A stretch of DNA of 64,000 nucleotides, from positions 310,001 to 374,000 of the forward strand of contig CATKHK010000041.1 in NCBI GenBank assembly GCA_949751835.1, given 5' to 3'. This document shows, one piece after another, positions 23,419-37,545 of this stretch (its first letter is position 1; every line of letters begins with the position of its first letter). Under the pieces are notes generated by a model. It had not been told where the DNA came from. It searched no databases and saw only the letters and a list, made by a program, of their open reading frames with translations. Origin of the DNA: Blepharisma japonicum. Its lineage: Eukaryota; Ciliophora; Heterotrichea; Heterotrichida; Blepharismidae. A program made the position numbers and the translations under genes.

Positions 23419-24174
23419 TTACACTCCAATCACAATATTTGCTGATTTTATTTTTTTGAGGCCTTTATCAAATGCTATCTTTTTGAAGCTTAGCTTAGCT
23501 GTGCGATTTTGTGCATTAACATTTTCATACACTTTTTTATCATCAGCAACATTTTTTGAGTTATCCACTGCTATTGAGTCATTTATTGTAAGAGTTTCTT
23601 GATTATTAACTGCGAAAAACTTTTTCATAGTTTTTTGCTCAGCTATTGAGTTTACGGAGTCCTCTTGTGTTTCAGTAACCTTTTCACAAGCCACTGATGA
23701 GAGCTTTTGTCTTTGCCTGAAAAAATTAGATATAGCAATTGTCTGAATACAAAATACGTTTATTGTTAAGGAGAGGAATAGACCTGTAATATAAAGAATG
23801 GAGGCGTATAGATCTTTAGTATCTGTATTTTTGCATGTTGAAGATATAGATTGCATACAATACTCATCACGCCAACTGCATAGCTTGAAAGATGATTTAG
23901 CTAAGTCAAAGATAATATAAAAAACACTTAAAATCCCAGTAACAATAAAAGACAGAATAGATGGGATTTTCAAGTATTTTATCTTCAAAACTGCTGTGGA
24001 TATTGTATATAATGCTCCACTCAACAGTCCAAAAATAAATATAAGAATTCTTACTCAGTCAACTCATTTAGTATCGCCCTTGTACCCAAGGGCTGCATAG
24101 GGGAGAGTCAGAGTGCATATAATAACTGTGGCTGCAGGAAGCAGAAGTTTGGAGGAGAATCTGAAATTTCTCAT
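23419..24174 (-). CDS. small multi-pass membrane protein, unknown family
   Basis: ATG 24174-24172 to TAA 23421-23419, 251 residues. Two TGA codons near 24066-24057 read as Trp (TKWVDWVRIL); a standard-code reading loses this N-terminal part. About four hydrophobic helices are visible: near residues 9-28, 44-62 (ILIFIFGLLSGALYTI), 70-92 and 120-142. A Cys-containing loop (CSWRDEYC, CKN) lies between the last two. After residue ~145 comes a polar, Lys/Asn-rich tail of about 100 residues, likely cytosolic. Four helices with a Cys-bearing loop superficially recall tetraspan families, but no signature could be confirmed. Function unknown. Confidence 0.65.
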
Positions 24175-25863
24175 ATTTTCTTAGAATTAATTTTCTTGTG
24201 CACTTATACTTATCACATTAATAATATCTATCAAAAGCTAATTATAATTTATCTTGTTAAAGCTTTGCATATAAAAATTAGGCTTCTTCAAATATACAGT
24301 AGAAATATTAATTTAAATCAAAACAGTCGATGAAATCGTTATAAATAATGCTAGTTTTATTATACTTAGTTAAAGAAATTTTTGATTATTTATATATGAA
24401 CTTAAATTATTTCTTTCTTGAAATAGCTTAATGCATAATATTCTATATTTAAATGTAATTAGAACACTTTAAGGAGTAAAAGATAAAGTCTATAAGTTTG
24501 CAACCATACTGCGTCATGAGTGTTTTTAGGTTGTAATGAATTTCTTATTCTTAGGATACGGCTTATAATTTAAAATGAAGGTAAGGAAAATTTTAATAGA
24601 ACTACAATATAAAGCCTATGAAGTCACTGAGACTATTTTGCAGTTCTTATTTTGATTGTAGCAGTTTTTCTTAATATTTAGTAAACAATCGAAATCTGCT
24701 TTAAAAAACTCTGGCTTTTAATCCCTTCGTATATAAGCAATAAAATTGGTAAGCAGAAGCTTGCAATAAATCTTGATTCGGTTTAAAACAACTTTAGATA
24801 ATTGAAATTAATCACTGCTTTAAATTAAAAGTGCTCTGAAAGCAAATTCCTTAATATTTTACCAGGCTAATAACGATCATTTCATAGAAAAATAAGTTAT
24901 TATTGGGATTAAAATGTTGCTAATGATAAAGTAATACAATTATAAATTTGATTCTAAATTAAAGGTCTGCAAATATTGCTCATCTTCTTTCTAAAAAATT
25001 AAATAATTCGACTATGGGGTGCGAATTCGACAAAATAAAAGAAATATTATTTCATTCCTTTATAAAAAAATTCATTTTTTTGGGTGATATTAGATATATT
25101 TCAGTTTAGTATACAAAGAAATATCTAAATATAGTGAGCAATTATACTATTTATTAATAATAATTGATTCATTGTTTTCATATAAAGACAAGAGAATGTT
25201 GGCTAATCCTTATAATAGCTTAAATAGTTCAATCTTATTAAGAGTGAAATGAAGTAAAAATTATTGAATAAATCGATGAAATTAAATATTACGATGAGTT
25301 TATTCTTAAATTAGTAGTAAGTAGCTTCTTATTTCCTATATATTCATCTAATTAGCAGAATTCCTTTTCCTTATTTATCTTTCAACAGGGAGAAGGAATT
25401 TATATGAATTAAGCAAATTTTACTTATATTTGCCTTAGTGAGAGCAAAAAGCTTCATATTAATTACTAGAGACTCAAACCTTTTACTTATGAATTTTTAA
25501 CTAATCCAGCATTTTAATTATAAAATGAAGCCTTTTGGTAATGCATTTTTCTTTTTAGACAACAAAGTTAATCCTTATAGTCAAAGTCAAACTATTATTT
25601 TTAGTATAGGATAATTAAATTTTGTAAAGATTTTACAATTATATATTTTATGAAGATTTTAGATTTTTCATTTCTGCTTTATTTTAGGCATATATTCTAA
25701 CATTTTAAGTCATCAGAACTCTAGATATAAATTCAAATATTTCAATGAAATTTTATTACATTAAAATACATCAATATTCATCACTAAAATTTAGATGATA
25801 AATTTTTCTTGACGATTATATATATTTAACCTAATAAAATTATGACGATATTTATAAACTTTA
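24175..25863. other. long gene-free divergent intergenic region, 1.7 kb
   Basis: Very AT-rich region between the starts of the small membrane protein (minus) and the first giant surface gene (plus). All six frames are full of TAA and TAG stops, and I found no coding relic, RNA gene or strong repeat. The only local item noticed is a short direct repeat (aattcgac) near 25015 and 25024. The length is unusual for this compact genome. Confidence 0.5.
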
Positions 25864-28800
25864 ATGGGAGAATATAAAATCTTCTTATCAAGGCACTGGC
25901 TCAAGACAATATTTTTCTTGTCATTCTATCTCTCATTTGTCAAAAGTGACACATCATGCGATCCAGACCTTTGTGCTAGCTGCGCGGGAAGCGTCTCTTT
26001 TATTTGCACAACATGTAATACTTCTCCGAGTACAACAGTTATACTTAACAGCGTTTGCTTACCTAACTGTCCTTATGGTTTTTCTACGAGTCCTTGTGCA
26101 TCTACTACAAATGCTGTAGTTGATGTGAGTTTTAACCAAAATACTTTTAGCGGTCAATACGGTCCTTTTATAACAGGTACAAGCTCATCAACTTATCAAT
26201 TTTTTTGGAGTCCAGAAAGTGTTGACCCAATACCAGCTTACCAGCAAGGATTATATTTTGATGGAACTGGCCAATATTTATCAACTGATGGCACCTTTTA
26301 TCCAAATTATGCTGTCGCTTTTTGTATGTGAATAAAGGTAATTGGCCCTGATCCAAGCAAAGATCTTTTATATTTGAATCCTGGAAGTGGAACTACAATG
26401 CTGAGGGTCAACACTCAAGGTGGGCTTAGGCTTGTGCTAGAAACAAAATCAGGCACTCAAGGATCAATAGTTAATAACTCAAAGAATTTAGTGATAATAA
26501 GCACTAGCTGATACTTTGCTTCATATACAATCACATTTTCTTCCTCAGCTGGGTCAACAACGATGACTCAATATTTGAATGGCGCCTTGGATAACACAGT
26601 AACAACTAGTGGTCAGCTTTTCAGATGGTATACCGCAGGGACTCAAACACTTATTATAGGAAAAGGGCCATATGGTAATTATAATGGATGAATCTATAGC
26701 TTTAAATTCTGGAATACAGACTACTCAGACTGGACAACAGAATATAAAGTTGTTTGTGGATCTGCAACAAACTCTTGCTTTATTAGCTGTGATTATAAGA
26801 AATATTGGAATGGCTCTACCTGCTCAAGTTGCCCAAGTCAATGCACAAAAGGATGCATTGATAATACAAAATGTGTTTGCTATGATTCTCTTTGTGGAGT
26901 ATGCACAGGATGGGGCTCAGGGTTATGCTCTACGTGTTCTTCGAATACCTCGGGAGGTGGAGCAACTCCTTGCGCTTGCACCTCAGGGTTATATAGCGCA
27001 GATGGCTTTACTTGTACAAGCTGTCCAGCAGGATGTGCTGGATGTACTGGAGGAAGTTATTATCAATGCACTTCTTGCCTTTCAAACTATTATTTCTTGA
27101 CTACAATGTGTCTCAGTTCATGCCCTACAGGCTATACTCAAGATTCAACTAATCATATTTGCACACTGTCCACAACCACTACTCTCTCTTTAGTTTTTCA
27201 GAATCAAATTGCTCTTGACACTCTCAGTGGGGTTACAGTAGGGTCGTCCAATACAAACAAATACCCAAATTGGGAAGCAACTGATCCAATTCCTTCCATT
27301 GATAGAGGCTATTACTTTACAGATTCTTATTATATGACATTGTCCTCACTACAAATATCCCCTTATTTTACAATCACAATATGGATAAATCCTTCAGGTT
27401 CTGGTCATGTTGTAACAAAGTACAGTACTGACAATTATTTTTATTTGTCTATTACTTCTTCTTATTACCCTTCTCTTAAGCTTATTCTCAACGATAATTC
27501 TTCACTTACTCTTACATGGTCTACAAGTCTTTACAACGCATGGCATAATGTAGCGTTTACAGGCACAATTGATACAAGTGGGAAGACGGTTATGAAGATG
27601 TATATCGATGGGTCATATATAAATACTGCTACCTCCTCCAGTGCATCTCCATATATAGACCAAGGAACACTTTGAATTGGGCGGCAGTCATACTCGAATG
27701 GATTTCAAGGGTTCTTATGGAGCGTTAAAATTTATAACGATAATACTCTTTATAATTCTGAATGGAAAACATCTAGCTGTGCTACTGGATGCTCAAAATG
27801 TCCGTCAGAATTACTTTGCCCCAGCACTTGTGACTTTGGAAAATTTTTATCTTCAGGATCTTGTGTGTCATGTAATGCATGCACTTATGGATGTAGAAGC
27901 ACTGATACTTGTAGACTTTGTAAATATAAAGAATGCACAGCATGCACTTTATTTGATGGGGATTGCACAGCTTGTATTACAAATGCTAGCTTATCAGGAG
28001 GAGTCTGCTCTTGTAATTCTAATACTATTTGGTCTTCTACAACCTCAGCATGCGATATATGTGATAATTTATGCACAACTTGTTCTGGAACTTATTACTT
28101 CCTTTGTAGTAGCTGCAGTGGCTCAGCAGTTCGTGTCGGGAATGTTTGTTTAAATGCTTGCCCATATGGCTTTTCGACAACTCCATCATGCACAAGTATT
28201 TCGACTACAGTTATAGATCAAACATTTGACACCGACTTTTTAGGAGCTTATGGGATTTTCACAACTGGAACTTCGGCTTCTACTTATCAATTTTGGAATA
28301 GTCCTGAAACACTGGATCCTACTCCTGCTTATAAAAGAGGCCTCTATTTTACTGGCGGACAGTATTTAGTATCAAATACAAATATTTATTTAAGCAACAG
28401 CGTATCAATGGGGTTATGGGTTTATGTGGTGACAGCTGGCGATATTCTTCAAAAGCAAACCAGACTTTCACTAAGTTCAGCAGGAGTTGTGACAGCGACT
28501 TTAGAAAATCCATCTCAATCTACAATATCAGCATCGACTGCAACTCTGTCATTTTCTGGCTGGATTTATCTCTCTTTTACAATTACTTATACAAGTGGAG
28601 CAACAACAATTACAGCATATAAAAATGGATCTGCTGGGACAACAGTTTCAAATACGGGTTATCTTTTCAGGGATTTAGCTTCTGATTTATTGTATCTTGG
28701 CAAAAGTTCAACATCTTCTACCTTCGTTGGTTTTATTTATTACTTTAGCTTATGAAATGCTGCAATCACTGATTTTTCATCAAAAATTTCTATACCTTGT

Positions 28801-31800
28801 GGAACTACTACTTCTCCTTCTTCTTGTCTCTGGGCCTGTACAATTACTCAATATTATGGCACGTCGTCATATACGTCATGCAATGGTAGTCCTAGTTGTG
28901 GAAATTTAGGGTGCAGAAGATCAGGATCATGCAATATTTGTAGCGATCCTTTATGCGCTAAATGCACTGGCTTTGGATCTAATTTATGCTACTTGTGTGT
29001 TACCCATGCTTCCGGAGGATCAACAACTCCTTGCTCATGTGATTCGAGCTATTATACTTCAGCTGATGGGTTTTCATGTCTTTTTTTATGTAAAACTGGA
29101 TGTGCTAGTTGTTCAGGATCAGGGTATTACCAATGCACGTCTTGCACAACAAGCTACTACTATTTAAACGGACTTTGCCTTACTTCATGCCCTACTGGAT
29201 ACACCCAAGATTCTACAAACCACCAATGCACTTTAACTTCCAGCAATCCTGTATCTCTTGCTTTACAAAATTTAATTATGCTTGATAGCGTCAGTGGCTT
29301 TACAGTTGGTTCCTCAAGCACTAATACTTATCCATCATGAACAGACTCAGCAGACCCTGTACCTTCAATATATCGAGGGTATTATTTTGCTACTTCATCA
29401 ACAATGTCTATGACCTCTTCCATGATCATCAGTCCTTTCTTTACTGTTACAATTTGGGTGAAGGCAACAGGCTCTGGAGTCTTATTTCTTAAGCTAGATG
29501 GGTCGAATAATATGTTCAAAATTATTTTTGAAACTTCAGGAGCACCAACAATAACGCTTAGACTTTCAGATTCTTCTATAGTTACATTAACTGGAGGGAC
29601 AGATTTGCGCAATGCTTGACACAATATTGCTTTCACCGGAGATATTGTAAGTGGGAATACAAACATTTACTTTTATACAGATGGAGTGTTAAAATCAAGC
29701 AAAGTTTCAGGGAACGCATCTCCATTTGTTGACTCAGGAACTTTATACTTGGGAATGTCAAATGGATCCTTTGGGTTCATTGGATTTTTATGAAGTCTAA
29801 AAATATTTAATGGAAATACTCATTATAATGATGAATGAATTACCAGTGGTTGTCCAAGTGGATGCTCTACTTGCCCCTCTGAAAAGCTATGTCCAGATAC
29901 TTGCGCTTGAGGAAGTTTTACAAATACTGATGGGACTTGTACAGGATGCTCTTCTACTTGCTCTCCACATGGATGCAGAAGCACTGATACTTGTATCCTT
30001 TGCAAGTACAAGGAATGCACTGCATGCACTAAATTTGATGGGGATTGTACAGCTTGTATTACCAATGCTAGCTTATCAGGTGGTGTTTGCTCTTGCAATT
30101 CTGGTAAATTTTTAGTTTCTTCAACTATAACATGTGAATCATGTGATAATTTGTGCTCAACTTGTGCTGGAACTTATTATTTTCTTTGCAGTGCTTGTAG
30201 TGGCTCTGCAGTCCTTGCAGGAAATGTTTGTTTAAATGCTTGCCCATATGGATTTTCTACAAGTCCATCTTGTACAGTTACCTCTAATTCGGTTATAGAT
30301 CAAACATTTGACGCCGACTTTTTAGGAGCTTATGGTATTTTTAAGACATCAAACTCAGACACTACTTATCAATTTTGGAATAGTCCAGACACCACAGATC
30401 CTATTCCTGCTTATAAAAGAGGTCTCTATTTTTCAAGTGGACAGTTTTTAGTTTCAAATACAAACATTTATTTAAGCAACAGTGTGTCTATGGGATTATG
30501 GATTTATGTAACAAGTGCAGGAGATATCCTTCAAAAACAAACCAGACTCTCATTTAGCTCATCTGGAGTGGTGAAGGCTACTTTGGAAAATCCATCTCAA
30601 TCTACTATATCAGCAACTTCTACAGCTTTATCAGCATTTTCAGGGTGAACTTATCTCTCCTTTACAATTGCTTATACAAGTGGAGCAACTACTATTACAG
30701 CTTATAAAAATGGTTCGGCTGGAACAACGCTCTCGAATACAGCTTATATTTTCAGAGATGCAGGCTCTGATTTATTATATCTCGGCAAGAGTTCTACTTC
30801 TTCTTTTTCTGGCTTTATTTACTACTTTAGTTTATGAAATTCTGCAATCACAAATTTTTCGTCTAAGTTTACTATCCCATGTAGCACAAGCTTAGACACT
30901 TCTTGCCTTTGGTCTTGTACTATAGCACAATACTATGCTACATCAACTTGTGCATCATGCAGCTGTGGAGGTTTAGGATGCAGAAGAGCAGGATCATGCA
31001 ATGTTTGTTATGATCCTTTATGCTCTAAATGTTCAGGTTTTGGAGCCAATTTATGCACTTTGTGTGTCAATTATGCTTCTGGGGGACTAACAACACCTTG
31101 CTCATGCGATCCTAATTATTCTCTCTCAGCTGATGGTTTTTCTTGTGTTTTTAGTTGTCCCACTGGATGTGCTGGATGTTCGGGACCATTATATTATCAA
31201 TGTACTTCTTGTCTCACAAACTATTATCTTTTAAGTGGACTTTGCCTTAGCTCATGCCCAACCGGATACACTCAAGACTCTACAAATCAACAGTGTACTT
31301 TATCTTCAACTACTGTTGTATCCCTTGCCTTAGAAGATTTAATTAAGCTTGATACCGTTAGTAGCTTTACTGTGGGATCTTCCAGTTCAAATACATATCC
31401 ATCATGAACAGATTTAGCTGATCCTGTCCCTTCTATAGGTCGCGGCTATTATTTTACCAGTGCATCATCAATGTCTTTGAGCTCTTTAAAAATCAGTCTA
31501 TTTTATACAGTCACAATGTGGGTAAAACCAACAGCTCAAGGAAACCTTTTTCTTAAGCTGAATGGATCTACTGAGATGTTTAAAATTGTGTTCACATCTT
31601 CAAAGTGGCCAACAATTACCTTAACTCTTCAAGATTCATCCTCAGTTACCTTGTCAGGGTCTACTAATTTATTCAATAGTTGGCACAATATTGCATTTAC
31701 TGGTGACATTGCAAGTGGAAAGACAAAAATATTTTTCTACACAGATGGATCATTAATATCGAGTCAGCAATCTACAAATGTGTCTCCTTTCATTGATGCT

Positions 31801-34800
31801 GGATCATTATATCTTGGATATTCTAATGGAGCAAGCAGCTTTACCGGATTTTTATGAAGCGTAAAAATATTCAATGAAAACACTCACTCCCTAGATGAAT
31901 GAAAAACTTCTGGCTGCACAGGATCTTGTTCTACTTGTCCTTCTGAGCTAAAATGTCCTGATAATTGTGATTTTGGGTCATTTTATTCGTCTGGATGTGT
32001 AGCCTGCTTTGGATCTTGCTCACCTTATGGATGTAGGAGTTCTCTGACTTGCAGATTATGTTTACAAAAAGAATGTAAAGAATGCACACTATTTGATGGG
32101 GCATGCACTAGTTGTATAGACCGAGCAACATTAACTAGTGGATCTTGTGCCTGCGATTCTAATGCAATTTGGGTTCAATCCACTCAGACCTGCGAGTATT
32201 GTGATGCTTTGTGCAGTCAATGTTCAGGATCATACTATTTTCTCTGTAGTACTTGTACAACTGGAAAAATCTTAGTAGGAAATGTTTGTTTACTTGAGTG
32301 TCCTTATGGTTTTGTAGGCATCTGTTCAAGTGTTACTTCTCAAGTTATAACTCAATCTTTTGACCAGAATTTTGCAGGATCTTATGGAATATTCACAACA
32401 GCTACGAGCTCATCGCTTTATCAGCCTTTTAACACGCCTGAAACCAACGATCCCATTCCTGCAATGAACCGAGGGCTCTATTTTTCAAGTGGAAAATATT
32501 TAGAGTCAAGCGTTTCCGTTTATTTGTCTTATAGTTTTTCTCTTGGCTTTTGGGCTTACGTAGAAAGTGCTGGAGATTTATTTGAAAAACAAAACAGACT
32601 AATTATCAATTCTAGTGGTGCTGCAACAATTTTACTAGAAAGCCCAAGCTTATCTACAACAACTGTAACTACTGGAATAATAAGTTCTTCAGGCTGATCA
32701 TATTATTCAATTACTTTATCATATTCTTCAGGCTCTACTACAGCTACAGTATATATAAACAATATTGCAGGATCTCCAAGCAGCACAAATGACTATATCT
32801 TTAGAGATGTTTCCTCTAAAACAATTCTGATTGGAGCAAGCACTTCTTCAAGCTTCTCTGGGTTTATTTACAATTTCAACTTGTGGAATAGTCCTATTAC
32901 TGGTTTTAGCACTCAGGTAAATGATGATATTTGTGGAGTAGGGAAGGGAAGTAGCTGCTTATGGGCTTGTGGTTTTGGATCCTATAAAGAAACTGGAGGA
33001 TCATGCTCTCTTTGTAATAGCTGCTCTAAAGGCTGCACAAGGGCAAAATCATGTAATGTATGCGACGAAAAACTTTGTAGCATATGCACAGGATTTGGAA
33101 CAAACCTTTGTACACATTGTGTTACTTATGCTTCAGGATCTCCGTGCTCGTGTGATGCTGGATATTCTTTGTCAACAGATGGATTTTCTTGTGTTATTTG
33201 CAGCACAGGCTGCTCTTCTTGCAATGGGTTTAACTATAATGAATGCACTGCTTGTAATAGCCCCAATTATTATATAAATGGTCTTTGTGAGCCTAGCTGC
33301 CCAACAGGATACACACAAAACTCTGCGACTCATAATTGTGACCTATCTTCATCACTTGCATTGTATTTGAATCTTATTGATCAGCTTCGTCTTGATACTG
33401 TAAGTGGATTTACTGTTGGGAGTGATAGCACAAATACTTATCCCAGTTGGGATAATTATGATCCTATTCCAACAATTCAAAGAGGATATTATTTTACTGG
33501 TTCAAGCTACATGACTTCTAGTTTAAAGTTTAGCCCTTATTTTTCTCTTTCTACTTGGGTAAAAGGCTTAAATGATGGCTATTTTTTAACAAAATATAAT
33601 ACGTCAGTGTATCTTTCGATATCTTTTACTGGTGGAATCCCAACACTTACGATAAAACTAAAGGATGGAACTACAATTTCAGTTTCAGGATCTTCAAGCA
33701 TTTTTAGTACTTGGAACTATTTATCATTTTCTGGAGAAATCTTAAGTGATGGCACTACAAAGATTATCTGCTATGCCAATGGTGTATCTGTTAACACTCA
33801 AATATCAGGATCACTAAACTGATTTAGGGATAGTGCTTCAGGAAGCTTAATTTTAGGCACAGATCAAACTTTGGCTAATGGCTTTAAAGGATATGTTTGG
33901 AACCTGTACATATATAATGATAATAGTTATGCGATAACTGATTGGGTTACCTCAGGGTGTAATGGTTGTTTGCATTGTCCAGCAGATTTAACCTGTTTAA
34001 GTGAATGCAGTTTAAACACATATCCAACCTCTTGTTCTCCATGCAAAGGAACAGGATGCACTTATGGCTGTGTAAGAGGTTCGACATGCAGACTTTGCAA
34101 AGCCAAAGAATGCTTATCTTGCAATTCTTTTACTGGAGCTTGTCTCAGCTGCATCACAAATGCAAGTCTTTCAGGAACAACTTGCCAATGTAATCCAAAT
34201 GCTGCATATTCTGATACATCAGAGAGCTGTGAGCCTTGCAATAGTGCTTGTGCTTTATGTTCTACCCCAACATGGGCTGGCTGTATTTCATGCTCAAGCA
34301 CTCGTTATCTTTTCGAAAGTTTATGTATCGGCTATTGTCCAACGGGATACTCAAAATCAGCAAATACGTGCATAATAGATTCATCAGGGGCATATGTGTA
34401 TAATTTGAGGCCAAATCAGATTAAAGATGAGGTTATTGATCTTCAATCTAGTATTGTTACAAGCACAGGAAGTGATAAAAGCTTCTATCCAAGTTATAAA
34501 GCATCAGATCCTTACGCAGCTCAATACCGTGGATACTATTTTAATGGAAAATCTTATATGAGTATAGCTTCAACTCCTAAGGCTCTAGTTCTTGCTCCTA
34601 AATTCACTATTTCGATCTGGCTTAATCCTGCTGTATCCTCTTGTGATCTATTTGGAAAGCAGTCAAATTCTATATCAGTTTCACAGATTTTTAAGCTCAG
34701 CTTATCATCCTGAAACCCTTCCTTGAAAATAAAGCTAAATAATGGCTCAACCGTCTCATACGCCAGTGCAAACAGTCTTAATCAAAATCAATGGAATTTA

Positions 34801-37248
34801 TTGATTGTTTCTTCAGATATTTCAGCAACTCCAGCTCAAATAATATCATTCAGCATAAACTCAGTTCTAGATATATCAAGTGACTTAGGCACGTCTTGAT
34901 TTGAAGATCTGCAAGACACTTATAAAATTACAATAGGTTCATCATTTTTATCAACCTCAACACTAGGCAACTACTTCTCTGGCTTTCTTTGGGATCTGAA
35001 AATCAGGAATAAAATTGTTGATTTTGCTTCTTTGTCCTCTAACTCCTGCTCTCAATGCTCTTTATGTCCTGTTGATAATTCAGGCGAATGTATACCTAAC
35101 TGTAAGATTTCTGAGTACTGGAATGGAGCACAATGCTCATCTTGTAACAATACATGCTCAGCTGTTGGCTGTGTAAAATATGACAAGTATTGTAATTTGT
35201 GTAGCAATGTTCTCTGTAGTGTTTGCAACGATTTTATCTCTAGATCATGCCTTCAGTGCAAGACAAACGCTTATTTGTCATCTGGGGAATGCATATGTAA
35301 CAACGGATATTTTTTAAATAAAACTCAAGAAGTATGCACACGATGTGATACAAATCAGTACTCAATCAATGGAGTTTGTAAAAACTGCCCAAATAAGTGC
35401 ACCTCATGTTTTGATTCATCTCTCTGCTATACATGCATTGATAAGGCTGAACTGATACATAATAGTTCGTGTATTTGCAAAGCTGGGTATAATGGAACTA
35501 ACTGCGATGTGGCTTATTTTGAAGCCAATCTGACAGTCAATGCTGATAATTCTTTAAATCTTACGTTCTCTCAAAATCTTATGAATAATATTACGCAAAA
35601 CGAGCTCTATATAAGTGTTGGAGGTGTTTCTGTATCAGACTATATCTGGACAGTGGAAAGAATAAATGATAAATTTTATAATATCTCACTGAATTTTTCT
35701 GTTGAAGTTGATAGCAAAGCTCCAATAATTGTAAAATTCATGAATTTGGCACATTTTGTATCAGAAACAAATGCACTGCCTAAGAACGATACTCTGGAAG
35801 GAAATCTCTATCATTATAATCCGTATTCAAGCAGTCAAGCAGCCGATGCAGTTACTAGCCAAACAACAGCTGCAGTTCAGTCAATTGTTGGAACTTCATT
35901 AGCAGTTTCATTTATTAATCCTAATCCAGCCTGCTTATGGAGTATGCTGAATACTCTAAATTATATTGGATACTTAGGCCTTTCCAAAATTCCAATGAGC
36001 GATTCATTATATGCTTTCGTTAAAAGTTTGAATGGCAATTATTATTTGCCAAACTTATTTGCATTAATGATTGATGAAGATCAAGGAAATGAGCCGTATG
36101 CTCAAGCAAAAAAATATGGATACGACACTGATCTGTTTTTACTCAATATTGGAAGTGCCATAACAACACTTGGAGCAATTATAGCTTCTTTTCCTATAAT
36201 TTATTTCTTATCGCGCTGTTCTCACAGATACTTAGCTAAAAAGCTACTTGGATTATTAAAAAATTATAAATGGTCAATTTTCGTGAGATTTTGGATACAA
36301 AGTTATTTAGACATTACTGCTGCTGCACTTATAGGCTTACTGAACGTAAGTTTTATTTAGTTTTCATTTGGAAATGCAGCTCAGGGTACCAATACATTAA
36401 TTTGTCTTGGAATTTTTGTAAAATTTATTTAGGCTTTCGCTTCGATTTCTCCTATATTATTCTTTATGTTTTCTTATAAAAACCTACCAAAAATCCAAGA
36501 AAAGGAAAAAGGCTTTGAAAAGCTCTGGAGTTCATTCTTTTACGAGTTCAAAAATGATCAAGGACTGATGAGCACTCAATACTATTCTTTATTTTTTGCA
36601 AGAAGACTTATCTATATCATAATTTTGACTCAGCTTAACGACTATCCAGCATCTCAAGTCATAATAAGTACAGCGCTTTCTGTTGTAAGTGTTATATATT
36701 TGATCAGATATCAGCCTTATGAAGAGTTTATTCTTCAAATTACAAATACAATCACTGAAATTTTAATCATGGCTTTTATCGGATTAATGTCTGCAAACCT
36801 TTTTGACTTGTCATCAGATATGCAAGATCAATTCGATCTAGCATTATTTTCAATTGCAATAGGAATTATGGTAGCTCAGTCCGCTTCATCAGTAGCAATT
36901 TTTGGAAAAACATGCTATGAGCTCATTAGAGAAGGAATTCGAATGAATTCACCACCGTCAGACAAAGATAATGATAAGTTAGGCAGAAAAAATTCTAGAA
37001 AAGTGGCACATCTTGATGTCAGTCCGGCCAATTCAGCTGAAATGAATAATATAACTGAGAATAATTGATTCCCTGAAGAAGAAATCCAGGAAACCTCGGA
37101 ACTGCCTAATGAAGATTATTCTAAATTAAGTAGAAGTAATTCAAGGAAAGTTGCTAATCTTGATGAAATTCCTACAAGTCCAACTGAAATGAATCGTATA
37201 ATTGAGAGTATTAAACTTCCCGAAATTACCGAAGAGGATCTCGAATAA
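25864..37248 (+). CDS. giant Cys-rich/LamG-like multi-pass surface protein 1
   Basis: One gene of 3784 residues. The frame from ATG 25864 is broken only by TGA (Trp) until two 15-nt phase-0 introns (36346-36360 and 36418-36432), then runs to TAA 37246-37248. Residues 1-28 are a signal peptide. The ectodomain alternates Cys-rich blocks (CxxC-dense, furin/TNFR-like) with nine LamG-like domains at about 84-293, 440-640, 779-976, 1123-1323, 1476-1670, 1813-2006, 2160-2346, 2494-2690 and 2843-3056. The LamG-like blocks carry recurring DPIPxxxRGYYF and NSWHNIAFTGDI motifs. A final Cys-rich block ends in an EGF signature (CKAGYNGTNC). A beta-rich stretch leads to six to seven membrane helices (about 3426-3683) and a basic cytosolic tail. 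LamG domains usually bind glycans or proteins. The membrane part vaguely resembles TRP-like proteins. Likely a surface receptor, adhesin or sensor; function unproven. Confidence 0.85.
27334..33510 (+). repeat. tandem coding repeat, three periods of about 2.07 kb in giant gene 1
   Basis: Equivalent Met codons of the A-type LamG domain lie at 27334, 29404, 31471 and 33511, giving periods of 2070, 2067 and 2040 bp. Each period holds LamG-A, Cys-rich, LamG-B, Cys-rich. All differences are multiples of three, so the frame is kept. Copies are clearly diverged compared with the middle copies of giant gene 2. Confidence 0.85.
36346..36360 (+). other. 15-nt intron in the membrane domain of giant gene 1
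   Basis: The sequence is gtaagttttatttag, phase 0, with in-frame TAG as its last codon. Removal joins LIGLLN to FSFGNA. An intron at the equivalent place occurs in giant gene 2 (57381-57395). Confidence 0.88.
36418..36432 (+). other. 15-nt intron in the membrane domain of giant gene 1
   Basis: The sequence is gtaaaatttatttag, phase 0, ending in an in-frame TAG. The exon between this and the previous intron is only 57 nt. Equivalent to the intron at 57453-57467 in giant gene 2. Confidence 0.88.
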
Positions 37249-37545
37249 AAATCTAAATATTTCTTTTTCAAAATTTTTAATGCTTCGCAATATATTTGAT
37301 GGTTTTTTTTAACAGGCTCTATAGCTGCCTCATTTTGTTTTTATAACCTCTATCGTTTTATTATTAATTTTTATTTCACAATAGCAGATCAAAAATCTTC
37401 TCTATATATTTTTATGTTTTGCAATTATGTGGCATAATACATCATAATCTCATTATTACTTATGACCATACCAACTATAGGATTTCTTTATATCATACCC
37501 ACTGTGCCTTTTAATCTTTCTAAAATTTTATTCACATTCATCAGG

